64,000 nt of DNA from Dendrophyllia cribrosa (GCA_024195265.1 JAJLRJ010000010.1:12168226-12232225), one strand, 5' to 3'; shown: positions 53,886 to 64,000, numbered from the stretch's first letter. The notes: a model not told the origin generated them from the sequence alone. A program made the numbers and translations.

Positions 53886-53964
53886 CATTGCGTTACTTGT
53901 CACGCGTGACACATTGCGTTGTCCCTTTCAAGCAACAAGGGCTGTCTGGGCCTTGGTTGTTTCT

Positions 53965-54990
53965 TCAAGGAGCGTCTCCAGTTGTGTCTCCATCAGTAAA
54001 TATATTAGGTTTTAATAAATCCGAAAGAGTGAAAGTTTCCTCTTCATACGTGCATGCTTCCTCATTGATGAGGTAGTCGAGGGTAAATAAATGAGCTTCT
54101 AACGGCCTAGGTGAGAACCTGACCATAGTTTGTTTAGTGCCATCTTCATTTGTAATGTCTTGATATGATACGCCTATCATCATATTAGCGATAAGCGTAT
54201 CAAACTGCTCCAAGGTTAAAACATACACATCGTCAAACAAAGGCTGTAAAAAACCTCCTGGGGCCCGTTTTAGTATTTGCACCAGTTTAAACTTTGGAGG
54301 AAGTACCTGTTGCTCCACCAAGGTTTGTGATCCGGCTATCATCATATTAGTGTTAACCGTATCTAACTCCTCCTTGGGTGAAACATACACATTGTCAAAC
54401 ATATGAAGTAAAAATTCTCCTGGGTCCCGTTTTAGTATTTCCCGTTCAAGTTGTGGAGTCTGTTGCTCCACCAAGGCTGGTGATCCTTGTGCGGTGGTAG
54501 AAGTCAACGATTGTGCAGCTTGTGTCTCCATCAGTTTTGTATACAGTGTGTAAAGGGTTGATGATAAATGAACTTCTAACGGCCTAGGTGAGAACCTGAC
54601 CATGGTTTGTTTAGTGCCATCTTCATTTGTAATGTCTTGATATGATACGCCTATCAACATATTAGCGATAAGCGTATCAAACTGCTCCTTGGTTAAAACA
54701 TACACAGAGTCAAACAAAGGGTGTAAAAAACCTCCTGGGTCCAGTTTTAGTATTTGCCGTGTAAACTGTGGAGGAACAGGTACTTCCTCCACCAAGGTTT
54801 GTGATGCGGCTATCGTCATATTAGTGTGAAGCGTATCTAACTGCTCCTTGGTTAAAACCTACACATCGTCAGCGAAAACAAGTAAAACGTCTCTTGGGTC
54901 CCGTTCAGGTTGTGGAGCCTGTTGCTCAACCAAGGATGGTGATCCTTGTGCGGTGGTAGCAGTCACCGATTGTGCAGCTTGTGTCTCCAT
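53965..54990 (-). pseudogene. Tandemly duplicated right-end gene with amber stop
   Basis: ATG at 54990-54988 (METQAAQS) follows the composite promoter. A 43-codon start is ended by TAG at 54861-54859, exactly where sister repeats have Tyr (FDSVYVLT, FDDVYVLT). The frame reopens and runs to 53965. The gene consists of two ~460-480-bp copies (54990-54532 and 54531-~54010); the second again begins METQAAQS after ACACTGTATACAAAACTG. Each holds two sub-repeats of the type LKxDPGGFLxPLFDxVYVL. No known domain; unknown role. Confidence 0.6.
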
Positions 54991-55487
54991 CAGTTTTGTA
55001 CGCAGTGTGCGTATATACCAAGGGTAGGGATTTCTTCAATTGGTAATACCTCCCTTACCATTGCGGACGGCCGCTTGGGCTCTAAGTGGCTGTACAAATA
55101 AGAACTTCTATCGTAGATGCTATAAGGGCTGCTCGAGTAAATGCCATAGAAACTTTCATAGGCACTTGGGCCGTCATAGTCTTCCTCGTCATCACTGCCG
55201 ATGTCTGCAAGCAGTAACGCCCTCTGTATGTATCTATAAGGGTGCATGCCGGGACAAATGGCTCGGTATCTGCCCATATCCACTTCTGGTGAGAAGAGTT
55301 CTTGGCATTTATCACATGTTTGTAAATTTAATGTAGGGAAATAGCAATCGTTTTGCCAGTGAATTTCCCTTGCAGCCAAGTTGCGCTGGTGGCTCCTTTC
55401 GACCATGTCAAGGATGTAGTCTTGGATCATGTCTGGCAAGTAATCCCAAAGGGATTCACCAAAAGGCAGTTGCTCCATTGTCATCAT
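54990..55487 (-). CDS. Right-end Polinton gene (165 aa)
   Basis: ATG at 55487 (MMTMEQLPFGESLWDYL) directly follows a version of the composite promoter. PFGESLWDYLPDMIQDYIL is a compact helical N terminus, reminiscent of an F-box-like start. A putative zinc site CDKCQELF follows at about residue 57. The acidic region DIGSDDEEDYDG comes next. The last ~20 codons are encoded by the promoter element of the next gene, and the TGA overlaps that gene's ATG. Unknown function; early or regulatory role is inferred from the promoter. Confidence 0.5.
   Translation of the reverse strand: MMTMEQLPFGESLWDYLPDMIQDYILDMVERSHQRNLAAREIHWQNDCYFPTLNLQTCDKCQELFSPEVDMGRYRAICPGMHPYRYIQRALLLADIGSDDEEDYDGPSAYESFYGIYSSSPYSIYDRSSYLYSHLEPKRPSAMVREVLPIEEIPTLGIYAHCVQN
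54999..55055 (-). promoter_or_regulatory. Composite promoter, copy 2
   Basis: On the minus strand GGTATTACCAATTGAAGAAA TCCCTACCCT and GGTATATACGCACACTGCG repeat copy 1 almost base for base, ending about 9 bp before the ATG at 54990. It lies inside the 3' end of the 55487 gene. Confidence 0.7.
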
Positions 55488-55493
55488 TGGTAT

Positions 55494-55540
55494 GTACACA
55501 GTGGGCGGAGTTTTTCAATTGGTCAATTGGTAATAACAAC
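55494..55540 (-). promoter_or_regulatory. Composite promoter, copy 3 (diverged)
   Basis: Minus strand TTATTACCAATTGACCAATT, then GAAAAACTCCGCCCACTGTG and TACATACC before the ATG at 55487. Same order of parts as copies 1 and 2, with a doubled CAATTG. Confidence 0.5.
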
Positions 55541-55555
55541 GACAAGTTGTTTGAC

Positions 55556-55843
55556 TTAAAAAGATGAGAATGATTTGGTTGAAATTTTGCCATGTTCAAA
55601 AAGTCTTTCCTCACACAGAAAGCTTGTTTCACTTGAGAAACTAACTGATACATTGCATGTACCACAAGAAAGGGTTAGACATGACCAGCAATCGCAATAA
55701 GGGGTAAACCAATTGTTACACAAGGAACACTCCCGCCCTGACATTCTTTTGCTTGCTGGCGCACGACAGTATGTACATATGAATTGTTCACCAAGCAGTA
55801 CAAAAATAACTCGGAGACGTTTTCCAGGTAAGGCCTCCATCAT
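55556..55843 (-). CDS. Small Cys-rich (RING-like) protein, 95 aa
   Basis: ATG at 55843 or 55840 (MMEALPGKRLRVIF). It has about ten cysteines in CxxC-type pairs: FICTYCRAP, GRECSLCNNWF, YCDCWSCLTLSCGTC. A two-site zinc-binding fold is likely, RING- or PHD-like. It is the right-most gene, inside the TIR-proximal promoter. Regulatory role by analogy only. Confidence 0.55.
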   Translation of the reverse strand: MMEALPGKRLRVIFVLLGEQFICTYCRAPASKRMSGRECSLCNNWFTPYCDCWSCLTLSCGTCNVSVSFSSETSFLCEERLFEHGKISTKSFSSF

Positions 55844-55844
55844 G

Positions 55845-55881
55845 ATATACACAGAGTAGGGTTTCTTCAATTGGTAATACC
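55845..55881 (-). promoter_or_regulatory. Composite promoter, copy 4
   Basis: Minus strand GGTATTACCAATTGAAGAAA, CCCTACTCTG, TGTATATC just before the ATG at 55843. The first part belongs to the right TIR. Confidence 0.6.
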
Positions 55882-55985
55882 TTTGCGGGCGGGCGGGCTC
55901 GGGGTTTGATGGGTGGGCGTGCCCGGAGTAGTTAAGGGGGAGGGACGTCAAATACCGATTTTTCCAAGACCATAAAATAGCGGTC
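55862..55985 (-). repeat. Polinton right terminal inverted repeat
   Basis: Complement of 37827-37950 over the full 124 bp. No stub like that at the left is present beyond 55985. Confidence 0.9.
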
Positions 55986-57098
55986 TAGTTCTAGTTGTGT
56001 TCATGAGATCTCTGGTAAACATTGTATATTTTCCAAGTTGTTTATGTGATTATTTTCTACAAATGATTTGATATTGTCTGTGACAGAACATTGGACTACG
56101 AGTACGAAATTGAGTACGGAGTGAGTAAGAGTTTTGAATTTCAAATTAGTAATGTTTTCAGGGAACAAATACAGAATGCAGGGCCACTTTGGTCCACCTC
56201 ATTTACATGTGTCAGAACTCTTTGTGGAACAAGGTATAATACAATAGGCACTTTTGTTATTCGATGAGATGCAAATAAGTGGCTCTGTATTCTGTAGTTT
56301 AGCCCAAGAGGCTGCTTCACAATACAATACAATATTTTTATTTCAACTCACACAAGATCTTTACAAAAAAGGAAAAAGAAAATAATTTAAAATAAAAAAA
56401 CTAAATTATAGATATAGAAAAGAAAACCCAAAGAAAAAAAATTAACAGGTAGAATTTGTGAGTTTGGAGCATCCAAATAGCTAGAGCTAATCAAGTGGAT
56501 GACCCAAAAGGAAAACTGAGTACATAGAAAAATAACATTTAAATTACATGTATCACTGGGCTAAACTACATGTATGAGATGATAGAAAACAAATTTCATT
56601 CCAAGTATTGTATTAGACTAGTAAGCCCTGGGGGCTATGAGCAATTTTAGGTCTCACAAAAGGGGAGGGGGGGGGGGACTTATTAAAATGAGGAGTACTG
56701 TGTCTATCAATAAATGTAAATGAAACGCCATGCATTTATATCTGACAAATACAGTAAACAAACTTCAACAGCAACATGCAACACACAAACAATATTAAGT
56801 AACAGAAGAAGAAAATGAATTATAGAAAATACACAATTTTATTTACTGTACACTGTATGTTTCACATTGCATAGTACACGCCGCACATGTATGTACAGTC
56901 AGGGAACATTTCATCCTGTTCTATGGAATCTAGCCGACAATTATTGTGGATCGACCATATTTTCCGAACAATAAAAACCCAGGCCTTAAACTGCTTCAGT
57001 ACATCTGCCGTTTGCCTCAACCGTCCTAATCTTTGTTGATGTCTTTTGATTTTTCGTTAAATTTTCCAAGTATTTCGCTTCCAAATCCACATTGAGTC
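55986..57098. other. Flank of the Polinton, nothing secure
   Basis: A possible 62-nt exon with AG/GT borders lies at about 56161-56232 (plus), and SCVHEISGKHC is readable just after the element. Neither can be tied to the broken host gene. Simple A-rich and AATAC-type sequence fills the rest. Confidence 0.35.
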
Positions 57099-57406
57099 TC
57101 ATTCTGTCAATGGGTGAATAGGAGGATTTGACTTACACAGCTGTCTCCCAAGTCTTGCAGCAATTTTCTGTGCATCGGAATGTATCTTAGGTGAACCTAG
57201 CCCGGAAGCACAACTCTTGGCAGAAAATGTACCAATTTCCGCACTGTACACAGAGGAAGAGTACATCACTATCTGAGGACTGAATACTGCATAGACATAG
57301 GCAAGCATCTCGTTTTTTGATCCCACCAATGTCAAGGTTCTTGTGTCTGGGAAGTTGCTACATGCTAGCTTTGCACCAGGATTCAGAAAGGAATTAAGGA
57401 GACTAG
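57099..57406 (-). CDS. Unrecognised terminal exon candidate
   Basis: About 100 open codons behind a TAG acceptor on the minus strand: LACSNFPDTRTLTLVG, AVFSPQIVMYSSSVYS, IAARLGRQLCKSNPPIHP, then a stop. The composition looks coding. Another open stretch lies upstream (57720-57475, GHLSILEADEVVEPWLP), but the splice phases do not match simply. Confidence 0.35.
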
Positions 57407-57409
57407 GTT

Positions 57410-59400
57410 AGTCATTTTTCGCGGGTTGGAAATGAATTTCTTCCACTGCTTAGGAACTGGGGTTGATGGGCTCTCACTTCTTTTCTTTTGTTCTGCAGTA
57501 TAACGTTTTGATGGATACTGGCCAATACTGGAGAGGTGACACTTTCAAAGTACCTTGAGAAAAGGGTACCACATGTTGCTTCTCTGCAAAATTTTGTTGT
57601 TGGTCATTTCCTGGCTGAATCGGAAGCCAAGGTTCCACGACTTCGTCAGCTTCTAAGATCGAAAGGTGACCACTTTTGAAAGTCTCACGTAAAGTGCCAT
57701 CAGGGTGCGCAAGGGAGATAGGGACGGCACTTTAGCTACGAACAAAACAGATGTAAAAACAAGTCTATATCTCCGCCGATCGTGAACATTTTCTCACCTG
57801 CTGCTATAACGGTGACTTTTTCATTGACAGTGGAGCATTTTAATCTTGAGGGTTAGAATTGACTCCCAGAAATTAATCTAATTGCGATTTAAACGCTTAT
57901 AGAAGAATTTATTCATGCGCGCACGATCCGATGTTGTGCGTTTCACTAACGCTCAGCGATGTCAATTGGCAAGACAACACCACTTGCAATTTTGAAAATT
58001 TTGTTGAAAATGGATTTGTAGTCAACTTATAATCAACATTTCTAAAGAATTTCACTCTCATCACGATATATATCCTCTTGCCTATACATCGGTATGTCTT
58101 TAAAGGCTTGTGGATTCTGACAAATTCAAGTGATAACGTCTTTGGATGTTGAATCTCGAATAAATAATACCAGTGAAAACGTTGGAGAATGGATGATACG
58201 AACAGCTCAAAGAATGATTTTTCATCCATAAATCTGATGCACGCTTGCAAATATCATTCCATCAATCCAGTCGTACAGACCTAGAGATTCAAGCCCGAGA
58301 TCTGATATATCTTTCCAAGAAGGGCTAAAGCAATATGGAGTCCCACAAACGAATCAAAACATCCTTTAACTCATCGTGTAAGATAACTAAATTTGCTTTG
58401 CTTTTAACATACATGGCCAAATCAAACGTGAAGGCTGTGCCTTTCTGGCGAATGATTTCAAACTTTTTGCGGCACGGTGTAAATGGTGCTGAATTCTGTT
58501 GATGAGCCAGGTTGGCCATTCAACATTACGCAGTAACCTATAACGAAGGAACATAGGGCTTCAGAAAATAAGCTGAAATACTAACGCATTGAAATCACTC
58601 CAGCTTGGAGTGCTATTTTTAACAGCTTCCTCAGGCTCAGCTCTCGTAGTAAGGATCGTGCGCATTCATGTAAAAGTCCAACACTGAAACCAGGAAACCC
58701 TTTATGGAAAGAAAACTACAAAGAAAGTCAAACAATGAAATCAGCAAATTAAGTCGGTAAATTTATCAACGTTTGCAAACACGTTCGTGTTCGCTCTCGG
58801 TGGTTTTTTATAGACATAAAATTGTTTTAAAATTTTGATAATATGATGTCAAAATTGCCTAAAAATATGGCATGGCTGGTTCAATCTTGTGAATAATTAT
58901 GTAATAACGCGTGCAAGACAACGTGTTTCCACCTCCCTTTTTAATGTGTGAAAATTAGCTATTGAAACTATTGCTATGGGAAATTATAAAGGCAACAACA
59001 CAGTAAGTCATTAATTGCCACAACAGTGTTTTTCTAGTCTCTTATCGTTGACAGTTTTGCAAACACTATTGGCTCCTTTTGTCTCAGGAGCAGTCCATTA
59101 ACGACTGTTTTGTTAAGCATGAAAGCGAGGCTTAATAAAAATGTATGATTTCTTAAAGCTTCCAACCCCGAAAAGTGATCAATTTGAAAAATTCACCATT
59201 TTTTTAATCTTAAAAGAGAAGTCTTAACATAAAAACGCTTTGCAGATGTTCGTCAGCAAAGGAGGAGGGTATATATCACGTGACTACCTCAAACGTGGTG
59301 TTCCTTTTGTCAAAAATTTACTTTCGTAGAGTCTCACGAGATATCTGGGCTAATTTTTTTACTTATTGAAGAAAATTCTGTGAAGATATTGTGCCGCAAT
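57410..59400. other. Intergenic, nothing recognised
   Basis: Apart from the coding-like 57475-57720 stretch on the minus strand, only short ORFs are present. Confidence 0.4.
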
Positions 59401-59404
59401 CACC

Positions 59405-59560
59405 TAGCCTCGTTCTCATGTTAAACTCAGTTTGACTCTTGTCCACACCCTTGCTGACTCACAAAACATAGCTAACTCAAAACGTATACCACAATTTGAA
59501 ATCACAAACTACCTAGCGAAAAGGAGGATGTCTCAATCTATTGAAATCCGTCGTCAACGA
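59405..59560 (-). repeat. Uninterrupted copy of the host repeat hit by the LINE
   Basis: Minus strand matches 14655-14744 joined to 21627-21720, including AACTCAAAACG at the insertion point, so it shows the empty site. Confidence 0.65.
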
Positions 59561-59594
59561 GCGAGTGATTGAGTGAATTTGCCACCGTTACCGC

Positions 59595-59630
59595 TAACCC
59601 GTTCATTACGCCTTGCGTATTCACGGGTTA
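59595..59630. repeat. 36-nt palindrome, TAACCCGT type
   Basis: TAACCCGTTCATTACGCC and its near-complement. Related palindromes are at 62977-63015 and 22855-22890, at the ends of repeat family A. Confidence 0.6.
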
Positions 59631-60685
59631 AAAACGAGCAATAGTGTATTATCAGATCAAATGAAAAATGATCCTAGCAGTTGTGAACGCAATTTAAGCA
59701 ATTGCGAAAAGAAGCGGATGTCCGTGAATATCGACCGTAGGCGTGCAATAGTGAAAATACCAAAATTCTCAAAACAAAAAATCACAAAGTAGCCCTAGGT
59801 AAACTATTACTTCTGTCCGATAATTGGTTTAGAGTACGGAGGTGATATCTTGGTTTCGCACCTCTCGGACCGGGTTTTACGGGTATGACACCGTGTATTA
59901 CGGAGACCTCGTTTAAAAACCTAAAACAATTTTATGAGAACAACAAATAACTAATCATATAAGTAAAGTAGATAATTATACATATTTTAAGTGGTAATTT
60001 TCTCAGTTTGAACTAAAATGGAATATTTGGAAGAATTTTCATTATTTATATAATTTTGAGCGATTTCATCCAACGCATTATTGACAAAATTGAGAGTTGA
60101 AAATCATCGACTGGTACATGGTCTACAGTACATAGTCTTACACCACGTTAAAACGAATTATTTCGTCTTTCAGGAAAATTTTTGAGGTCGCAAAATACAA
60201 GTAGTACTTTCGTGAAATTTGAGGTTTATTGACACGGCAGTCCGATGCTAAAAGCTCGGATAAACACAGCACAAGAATATTTTTGAACAACAACGGTTTA
60301 ATAATATTTACTGCCAGACAACAGCACATTTTTACAAGAATATTTTCAAGAATTTGCTATCGTTTGTAAGCAGCAGTAGAACATTTTGGTTGTTTTGTTC
60401 AAAATTTTCAACACGATGATGACAAATTTTGACAGTCTAGCGACTCAGTTGTTTGTGCCACTATTTCATTCTGGCCGAGGAGTTTTTTCCCGGGAGTTTT
60501 CTTTTAGTCGGTGACTGAAAGCGTAGAACACTCGACCGAAGATCCGCGCGAATTGTGTCATTCGTGCTATGAAAGATATCACGTCTTCTGGTTGAAAGGG
60601 ACCCTTTAACGTTGCCGGATGAAAGCTTAAAGCCAAAACCGCAAGGTAGTATGGGATTTTCATGCATAAGTTCACCAAATCAACA

Positions 60686-60900
60686 ATGCCTCGTCCGTAC
60701 AGTGACGATCTCCGTTGGCGAGTCATATGAATGAAAGAAGTATTAGGCTTCCAAGTAGATAAGGAGACATCTGCTTTGTGCATGTCACCAAGAACTATTG
60801 AACGTTGTATATCAAAATTTCAAAATTTTGGATAAGTTGAAGCAGGCTCTATTGGAAGATCTATAAACAGTGTGTCTATGCAGCCACATGTGGGTGAAAC
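60686..60900 (+). pseudogene. HTH transposase N-terminal remnant
   Basis: ATG at 60686 reads MPRPYSDDLRWRVI, then a TGA where Trp is normal. The same frame continues MKEVLGFQVDKE, MSPRTIERCISKFQNFG, another stop, then GSIGRSINSVSM. This is the paired helix-turn-helix of a Tc1/IS630-type transposase common in cnidarians. The catalytic domain is absent. Confidence 0.65.
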
Positions 60901-62090
60901 GAAACGAAACCATATCAGTCGAAAACTGGTTTGTATATTTTTTCTCTGCTGTTGTCATTACGTTTCGCAGCTTATGAAAATTTACAATGGCAGTAGCAAT
61001 CCTGAATTAATGGTTGAATAAGCCTTTCTTCAAACTACAGACAAACAAGTGAGAAGATATATCCAGCATGCAGAATATTTGTGACTTTTAATTGCTTTTA
61101 ATAAATAATAGTCCATTCAGTTCTTTAAGAAGCTTCTTTTTTAGTTAAAAACTCGTCTTTGGAAAAAACACCATCAAGATGCAAGGCTTTCAGGTCTTTT
61201 AATTGTTAAAAAACAGCACTTCGCATGCGGATCTGCGGAAAGAAAAAGGGTACAGGTAAATGGAAACGTATTACGAATTTTTTTAAAGTCACAAAATGAA
61301 AGTTTTCTAGGTATACTGCTTACCTTTTCCTCAGTGGCATCTACGGCCCAAAGGTTTCATTTGATGGTTGAGCAGGTTGAGCTGTGGTTTTTAACACTCT
61401 TGACCCCCTGTGAAAAACGGCAAATCGGGCGGAACATCTTCGTCTTTGTGGATCCCATTTACCTAAAAGGCAATAATACAGTAACATTAACAGCCGTGTT
61501 TGTCTTGCTTAATTAGTAAAGAACGCATGCAGCACCTACAATCAAGGACAAAAGTGTTGGGACGAATTTGCATTTACGATGTTTCCCTACGTGCGCGACA
61601 AAAACACGGTACGCGCAAAGGATGTGTCCGTTTCCCGACCCGCTACCCCCTTACAATGTTGAGCCCGAAAAGTGTCCTTAGGTACATAAAAACTGAGAAA
61701 CTATATTGATGATTGTCTGCCTTCGCGGTTCCCTGATCTCTTAAGATATCCGACACCTTGGAATAGAAACGATTAGCTACCTACATGTAACTACATTGTT
61801 CAGACTCACACTTCGCTTTTGTTTATGGATCATGTACAATTAAAAAAAAAATGCTTACTGTCCGCTTACGGGATGTTATTTTAGACCCTGTGGACCCCGA
61901 ATAGGTGTCCGCATCCGCTTACGGGAGGTTAAAAATGTAGTATTGGAGAGGATAAATCGTCGGGGCCGCGGTTTGGTGTCCGCTTACGGGGTGTCCGTTG
62001 GTGGATGTTTGACTGTATCACGCACAAGATTAACTTTATACATGTAGCTACAATTAACGCGAATTAAAATACGCGAATGCACGTGCAGCA
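60901..62090. other. Intergenic with a short direct-repeat patch
   Basis: TCCGCTTACGGG occurs four times with variable spacing at 61860-61995. Otherwise nothing recognised. Confidence 0.5.
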
Positions 62091-62094
62091 CGCT

Positions 62095-62290
62095 CATTGC
62101 ATGCGTGCCCGTCATTTTTCATGGTCATGGCTAGCGGAATGTTTCGCGGGCGCGCGTGTGCCCGCCGCCCTCCGCCGTCGCGCAGGACAAGCTAGCTCGC
62201 GGGCGCGTATGACGTCGCAAAACATGCGCGTATAACGCCACACGCGCGGCTACACAGCCGTCAGCTCGGTAAACAGTTTTTAAAGTTTTA
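62095..62290 (+). repeat. Repeat family B, copy 2, left part
   Basis: Reverse complement of about 31875-32105 (CATGGCTAGCGGAATGTTTC and the CG-rich block). The copy is interrupted at about 62290. Confidence 0.7.
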
Positions 62291-62411
62291 AACAAGAAGC
62301 TGTACACAGCTTGAACTCGTGGCGTTTTTAATTTATTGCAGCATTGTTTCCCGAGTGCTTTCACGGAGAAACAGAAGCTTAAAATTATGTCTAATCAAAA
62401 GCTCCTAAGAG

Positions 62412-63013
62412 CCAACCCGTATAGAAGAAATGCGAACGCGTAACGCAATATTGCCGTAAGCTTACGTTTCCACACTGACACGGTTCGATATTTTTTAAAA
62501 AAAAAATTAAACGTAAGGATTTTTGACGAACGGGAAAAAAAAACAGAACATCACTTTCATAATGTCCAGTCCGAAGAAAAAAAACAGGACAAAAAAAGTC
62601 TCGAGCATGACTTGAACTCGGGCCGTCCGGGGCTAAGCCAAAACATCTATCCATTGCGCTATCGATGAACACTTAGTCGATAAGGTCTAAATCTTATTAT
62701 TTTTGGGTAGATACGCATCAAAACGCGTGTCTCGGTTAAAAAATCCTTTTAAATAGATTTTAACGTTGCCCTAAAAACTCCAAATGCGAAACATCTTTAA
62801 GCTTATTGTTGTTTATATTTGTATAAATCAAATTAATTATTGTTATCGCTGGATTCACGTTGTTCTTGTTACGAAACGTATTCGTAACAAAGCATTTAAT
62901 ACTCACGAAGTTTACAGCTGATGGAATTGAGGAGCGAGTGAGTGAGTGAGAGAATTTTATTTAGTCACCGTTTCCGATAACCCGTGTATTATGCTTGCGT
63001 GTATACACGGGTT
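62412..63013 (-). repeat. Repeat family A, copy 2
   Basis: Inverted copy of 22858-23455, inserted within family B. Contains the tRNA-like module at 62598-62670 (minus strand: CGCAATGGATAGATG, GAGTTCAAGTCATGC). Bounded by a TAACCCGT palindrome at 62977-63015. Confidence 0.7.
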
Positions 63014-63429
63014 TAAAAGTAAGACTACACTACATTCACTACATTCAGTAGCCGACACTTCAAAGCTCGATCGCTAAGCAAATTGCAAGTTATATAAAAC
63101 ACAAAACTTGCCGGAACAAAAATCCCACAGGAATAAGCGGCAAACACAATATCAAACGGTCCTTTCCATCCATGAACGCCTTGCATTGTCTTGAAAACGT
63201 GCAATTGTACGCTGTAGTTCTTTACTTTGCTTGTCACTGTCAACACACGGAGAAATTCTGCGGTATGTATTTCATGGCTGAAAGCCATACAGTCGTCGAC
63301 ATAAACTAAAATATGCATGCATAAATTTACATGCGCTAATGTGACACGAAAAAAAGAAAAACAAGAAAAGTCAAAGCCGGATTTACAACTCGTGGGCTTC
63401 ACCACGAGTAAAAAGTTGGATCTTTCGCA

Positions 63430-64000
63430 GTGTTAGGCGGAGCAGTAAAGTCGTTATTTCCCTGCATTTTTTCGCGGTTTGCTACTCAAGACAGGGATAC
63501 TAATTAAGGGATACTCAGAAGCCGCTTTAGTGGAAAAAGAAGAGCTTTCAGGGATAAAATCTTGCTTCGAGGAACTTCATATTATCAATGCAGGAGCAAT
63601 GCGGGGAGATGCCTTGTTTTTATTACGGATTTCAGAACCGAAGAAGCGGAGTTTTAACGAATTTCCAAGCAGTCCAGTGCTTTAAAGGTAAAATAAATCA
63701 CATTTTTCGATGGGAATTTATGTTGATATCAATTTTTGATTGACTTTTCCTTTGTGTTCTCTTAGTTTTGGAGACATGTTTATGAAACGTTCAAATTAAG
63801 TCGTGTTGTTATCTTGAATTTCAACGAGGACAGCTCTGCCTTGATGCGCTATAAATGGTACGTGTTCTGCTTTTAACTACAAGTTAATGGAGATTTGAAT
63901 ATAATTTTTCGAAAGAAGATTGTGTTGTCCGTTTTTCATTACATACATGTAGATTAAAAAGCGATTTTATGTAAATAAAACAAGACTTAGGTTTTCTGTC
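63430..64000 (+). repeat. Repeat family B, copy 2, right part
   Basis: Reverse complement of about 31255-31850 with small differences; it continues past the window end. Confidence 0.7.

Larger units (their letters stand above)
37827..55985. mobile_element. Polinton/Maverick (adintovirus-like) element
   Basis: An 18.2-kb unit with 124-bp inverted termini. It encodes protein-primed PolB, a retroviral-type integrase, an FtsK/A32-like ATPase, probable major and minor capsid proteins and several conserved small proteins known from cnidarian Polintons. Such elements are viewed as endogenous dsDNA viruses that replicate by protein priming and integrate with their own integrase. No 6-bp target duplication could be matched, because the left border is rearranged. 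About half of the genes are broken and one is split by a LINE. The pol region is visibly more GC-rich than the flanks. Confidence 0.95.

Noticed and set aside
60466..60783. 105-codon minus ORF
   Set aside because: Antisense to the transposase HTH remnant on the plus strand.
1..64000. CRISPR array, bacterial operon or prokaryotic contamination
   Set aside because: No regularly spaced repeats, no Shine-Dalgarno-led operons; spliced exons and eukaryotic retroelements throughout.

Overview
The window looks like nuclear DNA of an anthozoan cnidarian, most likely a stony coral. The basis is indirect: small phase-matched exons with canonical GT-AG borders, anthozoan-type host domains (an Ig domain lacking the first cysteine, Cys-rich and P2X7-C-terminal-like domains), and a dense load of Penelope-like, Gypsy, L1/Tx1-like and CR1/L2-like retroelements, TTAA and TA/TTA MITEs and tRNA-derived SINEs. 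I have no direct taxonomic marker.

Layout. 1-1612: the 3' end of a Ty3/Gypsy element (minus) with its polypurine tract and the start of an LTR cut by the window edge. 1818-2000: a palindromic MITE. 3028-4125: a Penelope-like (PLE) copy between 13-bp target duplications. 5424-10985: a decayed Gypsy element (gag to integrase) carrying a nested 1.26-kb inverted-repeat transposon with an 8-bp duplication. 12455-12997: the first two exons of a secreted Ig-domain host gene. 14745-21613: an L1/Tx1-like LINE, itself split at a TTAA by a 5-kb fold-back element with ~1-kb inverted repeats that holds further MITEs. 22-31 kb: MITEs, tRNA-like repeats, a second PLE, hammerhead-like ribozymes and an RT fragment. 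32492-37752: two head-to-head host genes with Cys-rich and P2X7-like domains, one decayed (minus), the other (plus) broken by the next element.

37827-55985 is the centrepiece: an 18.2-kb Polinton/Maverick (adintovirus-like) element with 124-bp terminal inverted repeats. It has protein-primed DNA polymerase B, a retroviral-type integrase, a packaging ATPase, a probable major capsid protein (split by a CR1/L2-like LINE), a probable penton protein, several small membrane or coiled-coil proteins, a zinc-ribbon protein resembling late transcription factor VLTF3, and three minus-strand genes near the right end. Many genes carry frameshifts or stops, but five frames are intact. Two promoter classes can be read from the sequence: a shared composite element before the polymerase and the right-end genes, and a bare TATATA box just upstream of the ATG of most capsid/packaging-side genes.

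55986-64000 is mostly repeats: an HTH transposase remnant, a tRNA-like-containing repeat also present at 22.9 kb, and a second copy of the 31.3-32.1 kb repeat that runs off the window end.
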